This document shows, piece after piece, positions 1 to 11,418 of a DNA stretch of 64,000 nt. The translations under genes were made by a program, and so were the position numbers. Within the stretch, counting starts at the first letter, position 1. Every line of letters begins with the position of its first letter. Below the pieces are notes generated by a model that saw only the letters and a program-made list of their open reading frames with translations, did not search any database and was not told the DNA's origin. Source of the DNA: Henriciella mobilis. GTDB taxonomy: Bacteria; Pseudomonadota; Alphaproteobacteria; Caulobacterales; Hyphomonadaceae. The stretch covers positions 682,001 through 746,000 of the forward strand of contig NZ_QWFZ01000003.1 of NCBI RefSeq assembly GCF_003576315.1, given 5' to 3'.

Positions 1-1763
<1,763 letters not shown>

Positions 1764-2648
1764 CTACAGGGCCTCGGCACCGGAGATGATCTCGATCAGC
1801 TCCTTGGTGATCTGGGCCTGACGGGCCCGGTTATATTGCAGCGACAGGTCGTCGATCATCTCGCCGGCATTACGGGTCGCGTTGTCCATGGCGGACATGC
1901 GCGAGGCCTGCTCGCCAGCGCCGCTTTCCAGCATTGCGGAGATGATCTGCGTATTGATGTAGCGCGGCAGCAGCGTCTCGAGGATCTCTTCCTGCGAGGG
2001 CTCATACTGGTAGATCGCGCCCTGAAGGTCGATCGTCTCGGCATCTTCCGGCGCCTTTGCCGGGATCAGCTGCTGGGCGGTCGGGACCTGGGTCAGCACG
2101 TTCTTGAATTGGCTGTAGACGAGCGTTGCGACGTCGAACTCGCCATCCTCGAAGCGCTGCGTGATCTCGCTGCCGAGGCCGATGCCGGCGTCGGTATAGT
2201 CATTGCCGCGCACGTCGGAGAGGTCGACATGGCCGATGAACAGCTCGGCATATTCGCGCTTCAGCTGTTCGCGGCCCTTCTTGCCAACGGTCAGGATCTT
2301 CACCGTCTTGCCGCCCGTGATCAGCTCACGGATGACCCGGCGCGCTTCCTTGACGACATAGGAGTTAAAGCCGCCGCACAGGCCGCGCTCGGCGGTCATC
2401 ACGACGACAAGATGGGTGGCGTCCTTGCCCGTTCCGGAGAGCAGCTTCGGTCCGCCCGCGCCCTCGCCCATCGAGCCGGCGAGGTTGGCCACCACGGCCG
2501 ACATGCGCTGGGCATAGGGACGGGACGCCGAAGCGGCTTCCTGCGCACGCTTCAGCTTGGCGGCAGCAACCATCTGCATCGCCTTGGTGATCTTCCGCGT
2601 GGATTTCACGCTGTTGATCCGGTTTTTCAGATCCTTGAGGCTGGGCAT
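1764..2648 (-). CDS. atpG: F1 ATP synthase subunit gamma
   Basis: Central-stalk subunit that rotates inside the alpha3beta3 head and couples it to the membrane ring. 294 residues, the usual length. The N-terminus has the conserved helix ([20 protein letters not shown]) followed by [12 protein letters not shown]; the C-terminus has the matching long helix ending in [14 protein letters not shown], both typical of the gamma coiled coil. The conserved [10 protein letters not shown] segment is near residues 89-98. It lies 28 nt after atpA and just before the extended atpD frame, in the order atpH-atpA-atpG-atpD, and is surely co-transcribed with them. Confidence 0.98.
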   Translation of the reverse strand: MPSLKDLKNRINSVKSTRKITKAMQMVAAAKLKRAQEAASASRPYAQRMSAVVANLAGSMGEGAGGPKLLSGTGKDATHLVVVMTAERGLCGGFNSYVVKEARRVIRELITGGKTVKILTVGKKGREQLKREYAELFIGHVDLSDVRGNDYTDAGIGLGSEITQRFEDGEFDVATLVYSQFKNVLTQVPTAQQLIPAKAPEDAETIDLQGAIYQYEPSQEEILETLLPRYINTQIISAMLESGAGEQASRMSAMDNATRNAGEMIDDLSLQYNRARQAQITKELIEIISGAEAL

Positions 2649-2676
2649 CGCTCAGCTCCTGATAGCGTGGTCGGAC

Positions 2677-4212
2677 TTAGGCGAAGGCCTTGGTGAATTC
2701 GTCGAGCGTTGCCTTGATCTCGGCATCGATCTCGTCGGTCAGGGCCTTTTCCTTGCGGATCTTGGCGAGCAGGTCCTTCTTCGCACCGCGCAGGTGGGTC
2801 AGGAGTTCCTTCTCGTAACGGGTCACCTGACGGGTCGGAACACCGTCGAGATAGCCGCGCGTACCGGCGTAAAGCACGACAACCTGCTCTTCCATCTGCA
2901 GCGGCGAGAATTGCGGCTGCTTGAGGAGCTCGGTCAGGCGCTCACCGCGGTTCAAGAGGCGCTGGGTCGCAGCGTCGAGGTCGGAGCCGAACTTCGCGAA
3001 GGCGGCCATCTCGCGATACTGGGCGAGTTCACCCTTCATCGAGCCGGCAACCTTCTTCATCGCCTTGGTCTGCGCAGCAGAGCCCACACGCGACACCGAC
3101 AGGCCGACGTTCACGGCCGGGCGGATGCCTTGGTAGAAGAGGTCGGTCTCGAGGAAGATCTGACCGTCGGTAATCGAGATGACGTTCGTCGGAATATAGG
3201 CCGACACGTCGTTGGCCTGGGTTTCGATGATCGGCAGGGCCGTCAGCGAGCCGGAGCCATGGTTCTCGTTCAGCTTCGCCGCGCGCTCGAGCAGGCGGGA
3301 GTGGAGGTAGAACACGTCACCCGGATAGGCCTCGCGGCCCGGCGGGCGGCGCAGCAGCAGGGACATCTGACGATACGCAACGGCCTGCTTGGACAGGTCA
3401 TCATAGATGATCAGCGCGTGCATGCCGTTGTCGCGGAACCATTCGCCGATCGTGCAGCCGGTGAACGGAGCAAGGTATTGCAGCGGGGCCGGCTCGGACG
3501 CGGTGGCCGAAACGACGACCGTGTAGTCCATGGCGCCGCGCTCTTCGAGCGTCTTGACGACCTGGGCCACCGTGGAGCGCTTCTGGCCGATGGCGACATA
3601 GACGCAGAACAGCTTCTCGCTGTCGTCTTTCGCGGCATCGTTGGTCTGCTTCTGGTTCAGGATGGTGTCGACGCAGATGGCGGTCTTGCCGGTCTGGCGG
3701 TCACCAATGATCAGCTCGCGCTGGCCACGGCCGACCGGGATCATGCCATCAATCGCCTTCAGGCCGGTCATCATCGGCTCGTGCACGGATTTGCGCGGCA
3801 GGATGCCCGGGGCCTTCACGTCAACGCGGTTCCGCGAAGCGACGTCGGCGATGGCGCCCTTGCCGTCGATCGGCTCACCCAGCGGGTTCACGACGCGGCC
3901 AAGCAGGCCCTTGCCGACCGGTGCGGCCACAATCTCGTTGAGGCGCTTGACGGTGTCGCCTTCCTTGATGCCGCGGTCGTCGCCGAAGATCACGACGCCG
4001 ACATTGTCGGCTTCCAGGTTCAGGGCCATGCCCTTGATGCCGCCGTCAAACTCAACCGTTTCACCGGCCTGGACATTGTCGAGGCCGTAAATACGGGCGA
4101 TGCCGTCACCGACGGACAGCACCTGGCCAACGTCGGAGACCTCTGCCTCGACGCCAAAATTTTCGATCTGGGATTTCAGGATGCCTGAAATTTCTGCAGC
4201 GCTGATGTCCAT
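2677..4212 (-). CDS. atpA: F1 ATP synthase subunit alpha
   Basis: Non-catalytic nucleotide-binding subunit of the F1 head. 511 residues, normal for the family. Walker A GDRQTGKT is at residues 170-177, and the N-terminus [16 protein letters not shown] is typical of alphaproteobacterial alpha subunits. It starts 7 nt after the atpH stop, consistent with translational coupling, and is followed by atpG. Nothing unusual. Confidence 0.99.
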   Translation of the reverse strand: MDISAAEISGILKSQIENFGVEAEVSDVGQVLSVGDGIARIYGLDNVQAGETVEFDGGIKGMALNLEADNVGVVIFGDDRGIKEGDTVKRLNEIVAAPVGKGLLGRVVNPLGEPIDGKGAIADVASRNRVDVKAPGILPRKSVHEPMMTGLKAIDGMIPVGRGQRELIIGDRQTGKTAICVDTILNQKQTNDAAKDDSEKLFCVYVAIGQKRSTVAQVVKTLEERGAMDYTVVVSATASEPAPLQYLAPFTGCTIGEWFRDNGMHALIIYDDLSKQAVAYRQMSLLLRRPPGREAYPGDVFYLHSRLLERAAKLNENHGSGSLTALPIIETQANDVSAYIPTNVISITDGQIFLETDLFYQGIRPAVNVGLSVSRVGSAAQTKAMKKVAGSMKGELAQYREMAAFAKFGSDLDAATQRLLNRGERLTELLKQPQFSPLQMEEQVVVLYAGTRGYLDGVPTRQVTRYEKELLTHLRGAKKDLLAKIRKEKALTDEIDAEIKATLDEFTKAFA

Positions 4213-4219
4213 CGAGCTT

Positions 4220-4780
4220 CTAAGCTCCCTTCATGGCGGTGTTCATACGGTCAAGTTTCGAGGCGACGCTGGTGTCGATCAGGGTTGATCCGACGCGCAG
4301 CTGGATGCCGCCGATGAGGCCAGGTTCGACCTCGGTTTCAAGTTCCACATCGCTTCCGACCGCTTTCTTCAGCACAGCTTCAAGCTTCTTGCGCTGGTCG
4401 GCGGTCATCTCTTCGGCGGTCCGGGCGAGGGCCCGCTTCACGCCGCGATGTTTCGCATAGAGTTCGTCAAAGTAGCTCGCTGCGCCCAGGACCTCGTCGG
4501 AACGGCCATTCGTGGCCATCGTGGCGAGGAAATTGGAAGCGAGCTTGCTGAGGCCGGCCTTGGCGGCGACGGCGACCAGGCCCTTGGCCTTGTCCTCGCG
4601 CGCAAAGGCGGGCGACTCCAGGAGAACGGACAGGTCCTTGCTGCCTGCCGCCATGGCGATCAGGCTTTTGAGGTCCTTCGAGACCGTTTCCAGTTCGCCT
4701 TTTTCCTTGGCGAGATCGAACAGGGCGCTCGCATAGCGGCGCGCCGTTTCATTGGCATGGGAGGCGGAAGATGCGGCCAA
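4220..4780 (-). CDS. atpH: F1 ATP synthase subunit delta
   Basis: Peripheral-stalk subunit (OSCP homologue) linking F1 to the b subunits. 186 residues. The N-terminal helical region ([18 protein letters not shown]) and the C-terminal [19 protein letters not shown] segment are the family signatures. The start is a TTG at 4780; an in-frame TAG lies only two codons upstream, so no earlier start is possible. First gene of the F1 cluster; a 173-nt gap separates it from priA on the same strand. That gap holds TTGTCA followed 17 nt later by TAAGCG, a weak promoter candidate for the operon. Confidence 0.96.
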   Translation of the reverse strand: MAASSASHANETARRYASALFDLAKEKGELETVSKDLKSLIAMAAGSKDLSVLLESPAFAREDKAKGLVAVAAKAGLSKLASNFLATMATNGRSDEVLGAASYFDELYAKHRGVKRALARTAEEMTADQRKKLEAVLKKAVGSDVELETEVEPGLIGGIQLRVGSTLIDTSVASKLDRMNTAMKGA

Positions 4781-4953
4781 GACCTAAGTTCCGTCTGTTG
4801 TCGGGCGGAAGTGCCCCGAGAGTGAAACACAAGCATATGGGCTGGCAGGCAATGAGCCCCAACCCGATGCATGGAGGGGCGCTTAGCACTTCGTCTGAAC
4901 CCTGACAACATGGCCGCAGCGGTAGAATTGCGACCGATTGGCACATTCCTCAA

Positions 4954-7122
4954 TCAGAGGAAGGAATATGGGTCGATATCGGCGGAGACTCGCACGGCGG
5001 TCGGGAGCTTCAGTCCCTTCAGCCAAGCCGCCATGTAAGCCGACAGGTCGATCTCGCGCGTACTGGTGACGAGGAAGCGGATACGGTGGCGTCCGCGCAG
5101 GATCCCGATCGGGGCCGGGGCCGGGCCGTAAACCGTGATTCCCTCGCCATTCGGCGCCGCCGCGCCGGTGATGCGCCCCGCTTCCTCGATCATCTCCGCC
5201 GAAGGGGCCGACAGGATCAGCGCCGCCATCCGGCCGAAAGGCGGCAGGCCAAGCTCGGCGCGTACATCGCGCTCGATCTGCAGGAAGCCGTCACGATCCC
5301 CCTCGGCCAGGGCGATCATGGCGGGGTTCTCGGTCGCGTAGGTCTGTACCAGCGCGCGGCCGGGCCGTTCGGCGCGGCCTGCCCGGCCGGCGACCTGTGA
5401 CAGGAGCTGGAAGGTCCGCTCGCCCGCGCGCAGATCCCCGCCCTTCATCGAGCTGTCGGCGTCGACAATGCCGACCAGGGTGAGGTTCGGGAAATTGTGG
5501 CCCTTGGCGACGATCTGCGTGCCGACCAGTACATCGATCTCGCCAGCGGCCATCCGCTCGACGATGCCGCGCGTATCCTCGCCGGTCTGGGCGGTATCGG
5601 AGGAGAAAATCTCCACGCGGGCCCCGGGCAGCAGCTGTCGCACCTCCTCGGCCACGCGCTCCACGCCGGGGCCGACCCCCATCAGCGAGTCCTTTGCCCC
5701 GCACATCGGGCAGGCCGCCGGCTTCGGCATCGACCAGCCGGTGAGGTGACAGACGAGGCGGTTTGTATAGCGATGCTCGGTCAGCCAGCTTTCCGTCGCC
5801 GGGCTTTTCAGCCGCTCACCGCAGGCCTTGCAGATGACAAGCGGCGCATAGCCGCGCCGGTTCAGGAAGAGCAGCGATTGCTCGCCCGCCTCGAAGGTTT
5901 CAGTCAGTGCATGGGTGAGCCTGGAGGACAGCCAGTGACCCTTCTCTGGCGGATCGGTGCGAAGGTCGACGAGTTCTATGTCCGGCAGCTTTGCCGCGCC
6001 AGGCCGGGCCGAGAGTTTGAGGCGCTGGTAGCGGCCCTGTTCGGCATTCACCACGGTTTCAAGCGCCGGTGTCGCGGACGCCAGGATAATCGCCGCGTCT
6101 TCCAGTTTGGCGCGCATCACGCCCATGTCGCGGGCATGATAGGTGACGCCATCTTCCTGCTTGAAGCTGGTGTCATGCTCCTCATCGACAATTATGAGCT
6201 TGAGGTTCCGGAAAGGCAGGAACAGCGCCGAGCGCGCGCCGATCACGATGCGCGCGCGGCCATGCGCGGTCTCGCGCCAGGTGCGGCGGCGCTCGGCATC
6301 GCTGAGACCGGAATGCCATGGCGCAGGCGGGGCGCCGAAGCGCGCTTCGAAGCGTTTCAGCACGGCCTGTGTCAGTGCGATTTCCGGCAGCAGGACCAGC
6401 ACTTGCGCGTCCCCTGCCTTCGACAGGGCCTCGGCGATGGCCTCGAAATAGACCTCCGTCTTGCCCGAACCGGTAATGCCATCGAGGAGGAAGGGCTGGA
6501 AACCGCCTTTTGCGATGGCCGCGCGCAGCGTCTCGCCGGCCTCCTGCTGCTCGCCTGTCAGATGCTCGCCGCGTGCGAAATTGGTCGGCTGGGGGTAGGG
6601 CAGGTCGGTCTCGACCTCGCGGGCCTCCAGCGAGCCGACATCGACAAGGCCTTTCACCACGCCGGGCGAGACACCCGCCTGCCGGGCCAGCTCCGCGGCA
6701 TTGGTCGGGCCCGCCTCACGGGCCGCCTCAAGGACTTTGATCCGCGCATCCGTCATCCGGTTGGAGCGGTGCCCCGTCGGCACGTAGAGCGTCTGCGTCG
6801 GCGACGGGGTGAGCCCGCCACGGGCACGCAGCACCATGGCCAGCACATGGCCCGGATGGGCGACATTGTAGCGGGCGGCAAAGCTCACGAATTTCCGCAT
6901 CGCCTCGGTCATCGGAGGGACAGGAAAGACATCGAGGACCGGCTTCAGCTCTCGCGTATCGTCTTCTGCGCGCTCTTTCACCTCCCAGACAACGCCGGTC
7001 CGCTCGATCTTGCCGAGCGGGGCGCGGACATAGCTGCCAGGCTGCACGTCGAGACCGTCCGGAATGGCATAGTCGAACGGCTCGGGCAGGGGCAGCGGGA
7101 AGAGGATGCGGGCGAGTTTCAT
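4954..7122 (-). CDS. priA: primosomal replication-restart helicase PriA, one zinc site degenerate
   Basis: 3'-5' DNA helicase that recognises stalled forks and reloads the replisome. 722 residues: N-terminal 3'BD (1-100), winged-helix region (about 120-170), Walker A GITGSGKT at 215-222, DEEH box at 313-316, then a zinc-binding insertion and the second helicase lobe. The eight-cysteine insertion is incomplete: C431, C434, C458, C471 and C474 are present, while the positions equivalent to the other three cysteines are S440, T443 and T461. The spacing aligns exactly with E. coli PriA, so this is substitution, not misalignment. The priA-atpH neighbourhood is common in alphaproteobacteria. Confidence 0.97.
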   Translation of the reverse strand: MKLARILFPLPLPEPFDYAIPDGLDVQPGSYVRAPLGKIERTGVVWEVKERAEDDTRELKPVLDVFPVPPMTEAMRKFVSFAARYNVAHPGHVLAMVLRARGGLTPSPTQTLYVPTGHRSNRMTDARIKVLEAAREAGPTNAAELARQAGVSPGVVKGLVDVGSLEAREVETDLPYPQPTNFARGEHLTGEQQEAGETLRAAIAKGGFQPFLLDGITGSGKTEVYFEAIAEALSKAGDAQVLVLLPEIALTQAVLKRFEARFGAPPAPWHSGLSDAERRRTWRETAHGRARIVIGARSALFLPFRNLKLIIVDEEHDTSFKQEDGVTYHARDMGVMRAKLEDAAIILASATPALETVVNAEQGRYQRLKLSARPGAAKLPDIELVDLRTDPPEKGHWLSSRLTHALTETFEAGEQSLLFLNRRGYAPLVICKACGERLKSPATESWLTEHRYTNRLVCHLTGWSMPKPAACPMCGAKDSLMGVGPGVERVAEEVRQLLPGARVEIFSSDTAQTGEDTRGIVERMAAGEIDVLVGTQIVAKGHNFPNLTLVGIVDADSSMKGGDLRAGERTFQLLSQVAGRAGRAERPGRALVQTYATENPAMIALAEGDRDGFLQIERDVRAELGLPPFGRMAALILSAPSAEMIEEAGRITGAAAPNGEGITVYGPAPAPIGILRGRHRIRFLVTSTREIDLSAYMAAWLKGLKLPTAVRVSADIDPYSFL

Positions 7123-7249
7123 GTGTCAGCAGGGTTTAGTCCGGCCAGCCGATTCCGTCACCCATCGGTTGCTGCTTGGCGCGGCGTCACGATTGACGCG
7201 GCGGGCCGTGGTGGCAGGCTTCCCGGCAAAAGAACAAGCGGAGGAACGC

Positions 7250-8035
7250 ATGAGTGAGATCCTGAAGATCGAGACGCATGGCCATGTCAGCGTCCTGACC
7301 CTGAACCGGCCGGAAGCGATGAACGCGCTGGACTATCCGCTCTATGCCGCGCTTGAGGATGCGGTGCGTGAAAGCGAGGCGCGTTGCATGATCATCACCG
7401 GTTCGGGTGAGCGGGCCTTCTGTTCCGGCGATGATGTGAAGCAGATCCTCTCAAAGGGTGCGCCATCGGATGAAAGCATGGCCAAGCGCTCGCAGAAGAC
7501 GGGCGGGCTGACGCCAGCAGCCGACGCGCTGTTGCACACCGACATCCCGGTGATCGCCGCCATCAACGGGTTCGCCCTCGGCTGGGGGGCTGAACTCGCC
7601 ATCATGGCGGACATTCGCGTCATGGCCGACACGGCAAAGTTCGGGGAGATTTTCGTCAAGCGCGGGCTCTGCTGCGACGCGCCGGGGCTTGGCCGGCTGG
7701 CGCAGCTTGTCGGTCGCGAGCAGGCAAGCGAGCTTCTCTTTACCGGCGACATCATCGATGCGGCGCGGGCAAAGGAGATCGGCCTTGTCAGCCGGGTCGT
7801 GCCACAGGCCGACCTCCTGCCGACGGCGCTCGGGATTGCCCAGAAGATCGCTGCCAACCCGCCCCAGGCCGTTCAGGCGCTGAAAGCGGGCCTGCGCCGC
7901 ACGCTGGACCCGGACTGGCGCGATACGGGGCTGTGGGCGATTACCGAAATCCGCCGGCTGATGGCGACCGAGGACGCCAAGGAGAGCGCCGCGGCCTTCA
8001 TCGAAAAGCGCGACCCGGTGTTCACGGGGCGATAA
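7250..8035 (+). CDS. enoyl-CoA hydratase/isomerase family protein
   Basis: Crotonase-fold enzyme, 261 residues, probably acting on an acyl-CoA. The oxyanion-hole motif lies around AINGFALGWGAELAIMADIRV, and the two acidic residues typical of true hydratases are present at E115 and E133 (FGEIFVKRG). The start at 7250 has GGAGG 6 nt upstream; the frame runs further back to 7106 but without a good ribosome site. It is divergent from priA. The substrate cannot be told from sequence; a second, less typical family member lies at 9250-9987. Confidence 0.9.
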   Translation: MSEILKIETHGHVSVLTLNRPEAMNALDYPLYAALEDAVRESEARCMIITGSGERAFCSGDDVKQILSKGAPSDESMAKRSQKTGGLTPAADALLHTDIPVIAAINGFALGWGAELAIMADIRVMADTAKFGEIFVKRGLCCDAPGLGRLAQLVGREQASELLFTGDIIDAARAKEIGLVSRVVPQADLLPTALGIAQKIAANPPQAVQALKAGLRRTLDPDWRDTGLWAITEIRRLMATEDAKESAAAFIEKRDPVFTGR

Positions 8036-8072
8036 GGCGGTTATCTTCTATCGGGAATACGGGAGCGAGATA

Positions 8073-8252
8073 TTGCGGTGGATGTTCCACAAATATGCGG
8101 TGGCGGGGTACATCACTTTTTACCTCCTGTTCCTCGGATCTGTCGCGCTCGCCGCTGCGGACCTAATCCCGGGTTTCGTCGTCTTTCCAGCTTTTTTCGT
8201 CGGCATTCTTGTAATGATTGTCTCACTAATCATGGCAGTATCCAGCGGTTAG
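8073..8252 (+). CDS. small two-helix membrane protein
   Basis: Short gene of 59 codons from a TTG at 8073 (GGAG upstream at suitable distance) or 56 codons from the ATG at 8082. The product begins MFHKYAVAGYITFYLLFLG and is almost entirely hydrophobic, with two predicted transmembrane helices (about residues 7-27 and 32-52) separated by DLIPG. Co-oriented with, and 37 nt after, the enoyl-CoA hydratase gene and upstream of xerC. I do not recognise a family. The composition and clear start favour a real gene. Confidence 0.55.
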   Translation: MRWMFHKYAVAGYITFYLLFLGSVALAAADLIPGFVVFPAFFVGILVMIVSLIMAVSSG

Positions 8253-8341
8253 GCAGAAAGGCGTTAGCGCCAATGTCCATCAATTCTGGCTGAAACGCGC
8301 CTTCAATCCCTCCTTAATCCCTTCCACAGACACTCCGGCGG

Positions 8342-9238
8342 ATGGAAATCCTGTCCGCCTTTCTCGAGCATGTCCGCCAGCAGCGGCGGCTCTCCGACAA
8401 TACGGTCGAGGCCTATGGCCATGACCTCACCAGCTTTTTCGGCTTCCTCGAGGGCCATCTGGGCGAAGAGGTTGGCATCAAGATCTTCCGCCACCTTCAC
8501 GCCAGCGACATCCGCGCCTTCCTCGCCAGGCGCCGCCGCGACGGGCTCTCGGACGCCTCGATTGCGCGGCTGCTCTCGGCCATCAAGACATTTTATCATT
8601 GGCTCGACCATCATCATGGCATCGAGAATCCGGAGATCGCCTTCCTGCAGGGCCCCAAGCGTGGCGCGCGTTTGCCGCGACCGGTTTCCGTGGCAGCGGC
8701 GCGCGACATGATCGAGACCGCCGAAGCCTTTGCCGAGGAGCCATGGGTCGCCGCCCGCGATGTCGCCGTGCTGACGCTGCTCTATGGCGGGGGGCTGCGC
8801 ATATCCGAGGCGCTGAACCTCAATGGCGACAGCGTGCCCGCGCCCGAGCGCCTGCGTGTCGACGGCAAGGGCCAGAAGGTGCGGATCGTGCCGCTTATCC
8901 CGGCCGTACGACAGGCGATGGACGAATATGCTGCGCTCTGTCCGTGGCGGATCGGCAAGGATACCCCGTTTTTCTATGGTGTGCGCGGCAAGCGCCTGCA
9001 GCCAGCCATCGTTCAGAAGAATGTCGCTGTTCTGCGCGGTGCACTCGGCCTGCCCGAGACGGCGACGCCGCATGCGCTGCGCCATGCCTTTGCAACGCAC
9101 CTGCTGGCTGAAGGCGCCGATTTGCGCGCCATCCAGACCCTGCTCGGCCATGCCAGCCTGTCCACGACGCAGGTCTATACCGGGGTCGATTCCGAACGCC
9201 TGCGCGCCGTCGTCGCCAAGGCGCATCCGAGGGCCTAG
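8342..9238 (+). CDS. xerC: tyrosine recombinase XerC
   Basis: Site-specific recombinase that with XerD resolves chromosome dimers at dif. 298 residues: N-terminal core-binding SAM-like domain (1-90) and catalytic domain (about 110-298). All catalytic residues are visible: R153 (GLRISEAL), K176 or K179 (GKGQK), H244 and R247 (HALRHAF), H270 (LLGHASLS) and Y279 (VYTGVD). The C-terminal AKAHPRA and the location close to priA favour XerC over XerD. Not associated with mobile DNA. Confidence 0.92.
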   Translation: MEILSAFLEHVRQQRRLSDNTVEAYGHDLTSFFGFLEGHLGEEVGIKIFRHLHASDIRAFLARRRRDGLSDASIARLLSAIKTFYHWLDHHHGIENPEIAFLQGPKRGARLPRPVSVAAARDMIETAEAFAEEPWVAARDVAVLTLLYGGGLRISEALNLNGDSVPAPERLRVDGKGQKVRIVPLIPAVRQAMDEYAALCPWRIGKDTPFFYGVRGKRLQPAIVQKNVAVLRGALGLPETATPHALRHAFATHLLAEGADLRAIQTLLGHASLSTTQVYTGVDSERLRAVVAKAHPRA

Positions 9239-9249
9239 GAAAACCGGAC

Positions 9250-9987
9250 CTATTTCTTCGTGAAGGCGGCGATGCGGTCCTGCATGTCCGGGCCGACGCC
9301 TTCATTCTCCATGATTTCCCATTGCAGGCCGGCATCGAGGGCATCCATGTCGGTTGCTTCCAGAAGCCGCTTGTTCGCGGCGTGGCTGAAGGCAGAGTTT
9401 TCCAGGATACGCCGGGCGAAGGCGCCAAGCTCCGCCTCGAAACTGTCGTCCGGATACACCGCTTCGCAGAGTCCAATGCGCAGGGCCTCATCTGCCTTGA
9501 CCGTCTCGGCGGTGAACATCAGGCGCTTGGCCGTCGCAATACCGACGCGGCGGGGCAGGCGCTGGCTCATGCCCCAGATCGGCGTGAGCGCCCATTTCGC
9601 GTGCGTGTCGGCAAACCGGGCCGACTGCGCTGCGAGGATAAAGTCGGCCGCCAGCGCCACTTCCAGCGCGCCCGTATAGCAGTGCCCATGCACCGCCGCG
9701 ATCACCGGCTTGGGCAGTTTCTCCATCAGGCGCAGCGTTTCCGAATGCCAGCCGCGTGAGGGGACCTCTTCACCCGAGGCGATATCGGCAAGGTCATGAC
9801 CGGCGGAAAAGCACTTGCCGGCCCCCTTCAGGATGACGCAGCCAATGCTGTCATCTGAGCGCAAATCGTTCACATGGCTGCGCAGCGCCTTGAACATGCC
9901 GACCGTCAGCGCATTCAGCTTGTCCGGCCGGTTGAGTGTCAGCCAGCAGATGCCGTCTTCATCCCTGCGTGTCACCAGTTCGGTCAT
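9250..9987 (-). CDS. enoyl-CoA hydratase/isomerase family protein
   Basis: Crotonase-superfamily protein of 245 residues, convergent with xerC (12-nt gap). The N-terminal half has the CoA-binding pattern (TLNRPDKLNALT, FSAGHDLADI) and one acidic residue in GALEVALAADF. The second catalytic Glu of true hydratases is not obvious (FADTHAKWALTP), so it may be an isomerase or another crotonase activity rather than a classical hydratase. Substrate unknown. Confidence 0.88.
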   Translation of the reverse strand: MTELVTRRDEDGICWLTLNRPDKLNALTVGMFKALRSHVNDLRSDDSIGCVILKGAGKCFSAGHDLADIASGEEVPSRGWHSETLRLMEKLPKPVIAAVHGHCYTGALEVALAADFILAAQSARFADTHAKWALTPIWGMSQRLPRRVGIATAKRLMFTAETVKADEALRIGLCEAVYPDDSFEAELGAFARRILENSAFSHAANKRLLEATDMDALDAGLQWEIMENEGVGPDMQDRIAAFTKK

Positions 9988-10058
9988 GATGGTCCTCCCT
10001 TTTGGGACTGGACCTTAGCGGGCCGGGCACGTCCATCAATTGGTGACGCAGGGGCCGG

Positions 10059-10916
10059 TCAGTCGTCCTTGCCGGAAAGCCCGAAGCGCTTGGCCATGAC
10101 CTTGTCGACGGTGCGTTTGGGCAGCAGGGTCGGGATCGTCCAGTTGGTCAGCTTGTTGGGGACCGGCGCATAGCGGGCCTTGGGGCTGTCATCGCTGAGC
10201 GCCTTTTCGATGGTCTCGCCGATCACTTTCGGCTCCAGACCCTCGCGTCCGCCTTTCAGCATGACATCGGCGAACTTTTCAATCGGTTTTGCCCAGATCG
10301 TATTGGCATAGGGTTCGTGCTTGTTCATGTCCTCGGCCTTGTCCCAGATCGGTGTCTTGACCGCGCCGGGGCCGATGGCGATGGCGTCGATGCCGTAGAC
10401 GACCAGCTCACGGCGCAGGCTGTCTGTCAGCGCTTCGACAGCGTGCTTGGTGGCGGCATAGGCGCCGAGGAACGGAGCCGAGAGCCGCCCGCCCACCGAC
10501 GTGATATTGACGATCCGTCCCGGTTTTCCTTCACGCGCCTCGTCCATGCCGAGCAGTGGCAGGAAGGCCTGCGTCGCGCGCATCAGGCCGAAGACATTGA
10601 CCTCGAAATGCTGCTCGATCTGGTCGAGCGGCTGGAGCGCGAGCGGACCCATATTGGCGATGCCGGCATTGTTGACGAGGCCGTCCAGTGTCCTGCCCTC
10701 CAGCGCCTTGGAGACGGCGGTCACTGCGGCCTTGACCTGGTCGGGCTTGGCGACGTCGAGGATCAGCGGGGTGATGTTCTCGCTCGCCTGCTTCAGGGGC
10801 TCGCCATCGGAATGCTTGCGCACGCCCGCGAAGACTTTCCAGCCATTGGCGGCGAGGTGTTCGGCAGCGGCCCGGCCAATGCCGGTTGAGGCGCCTGTGA
10901 TCACGACTGTCTTCAT
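10059..10916 (-). CDS. short-chain dehydrogenase/reductase
   Basis: NAD(P)-dependent oxidoreductase, 285 residues. Cofactor motif TGASTGIG is at residues 7-14, NNAG near 82-85, and the active-site pair is Y153/K157 (YAATK) with an upstream Ser (NITSVGG). The start at 10916 is preceded by GGAG at 9 nt; the in-frame ATG at 10931 would add only five residues. The extra ~40 C-terminal residues beyond a minimal SDR (including a PIEKFADVMLKGG segment) suggest a steroid- or fatty-acyl-type reductase subgroup, but the substrate is unknown. Same strand as the two following genes. Confidence 0.92.
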   Translation of the reverse strand: MKTVVITGASTGIGRAAAEHLAANGWKVFAGVRKHSDGEPLKQASENITPLILDVAKPDQVKAAVTAVSKALEGRTLDGLVNNAGIANMGPLALQPLDQIEQHFEVNVFGLMRATQAFLPLLGMDEAREGKPGRIVNITSVGGRLSAPFLGAYAATKHAVEALTDSLRRELVVYGIDAIAIGPGAVKTPIWDKAEDMNKHEPYANTIWAKPIEKFADVMLKGGREGLEPKVIGETIEKALSDDSPKARYAPVPNKLTNWTIPTLLPKRTVDKVMAKRFGLSGKDD

Positions 10917-10953
10917 GGGTTTGGGCTCCATTAGCTTTGGACGGAAGCGTCCG

Positions 10954-11418
10954 TCATTCCGGGTTGAGAGTCCAGATAAGCCGGAAGCGCTCGAAGACGA
11001 TGGGTTCGTCCTCGGAGAAGATCGTGCCCTCACGCCCGCACTCGCGGTGGAAATAGGACAGATGGGCGGCGCGCCAGTAGTCGAGCGAGCGGTCGCCTTC
11101 GCCCTCCACCCAGGCAAAATCCTCCGTGACGGTGTTGAAAGGCGCGATGTCGACACGTGTCGTCTCGATGACGCAGGCTGGCCGGTCCTGCTCATCGAGG
11201 ACGAGCGAAAGGTCGCCCGTGGCGGGCGGGCGGAGACCGATCTTCTGGTAGAGGCCGAAACGGCTCGCTGTCGCCTGCTTGGTTCCGGCAAGGACAAGAT
11301 CCAGCAGCTCGCGCGCCAGTTCCGGCCCGTCGCCGAAAGCGAAGATGTCATAGGGCTTTCTGAGATCGCCTGTGTCGGCCTGGAAGCGATCCCAGGCCGC
11401 GCGCTGCTCAGGCGTCAT
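10954..11418 (-). CDS. ASCH domain protein
   Basis: 154 residues. The ASCH fold (an RNA-binding-like PUA relative) is suggested by LDLVLAGTKQATASRF near residues 40-55, GDLSLVLDEQDRPACVIETTRV near 67-88 and the tail FERFRLIWT. Related proteins are proposed to bind RNA or modified nucleosides; some, such as YqfB, hydrolyse N4-acetylcytidine. Its start overlaps the end of the preceding gene by 11 nt, suggesting translational coupling. Confidence 0.85.
   Translation of the reverse strand: MTPEQRAAWDRFQADTGDLRKPYDIFAFGDGPELARELLDLVLAGTKQATASRFGLYQKIGLRPPATGDLSLVLDEQDRPACVIETTRVDIAPFNTVTEDFAWVEGEGDRSLDYWRAAHLSYFHRECGREGTIFSEDEPIVFERFRLIWTLNPE

Noticed and set aside
2557-4188. 543-codon plus-strand frame opposite atpA
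   Set aside because: Mirror frame of atpA; no ribosome site, signal or recognisable domain.
5497-7257. 586-codon plus-strand frame opposite priA
   Set aside because: Antisense to priA, with no domain signal.
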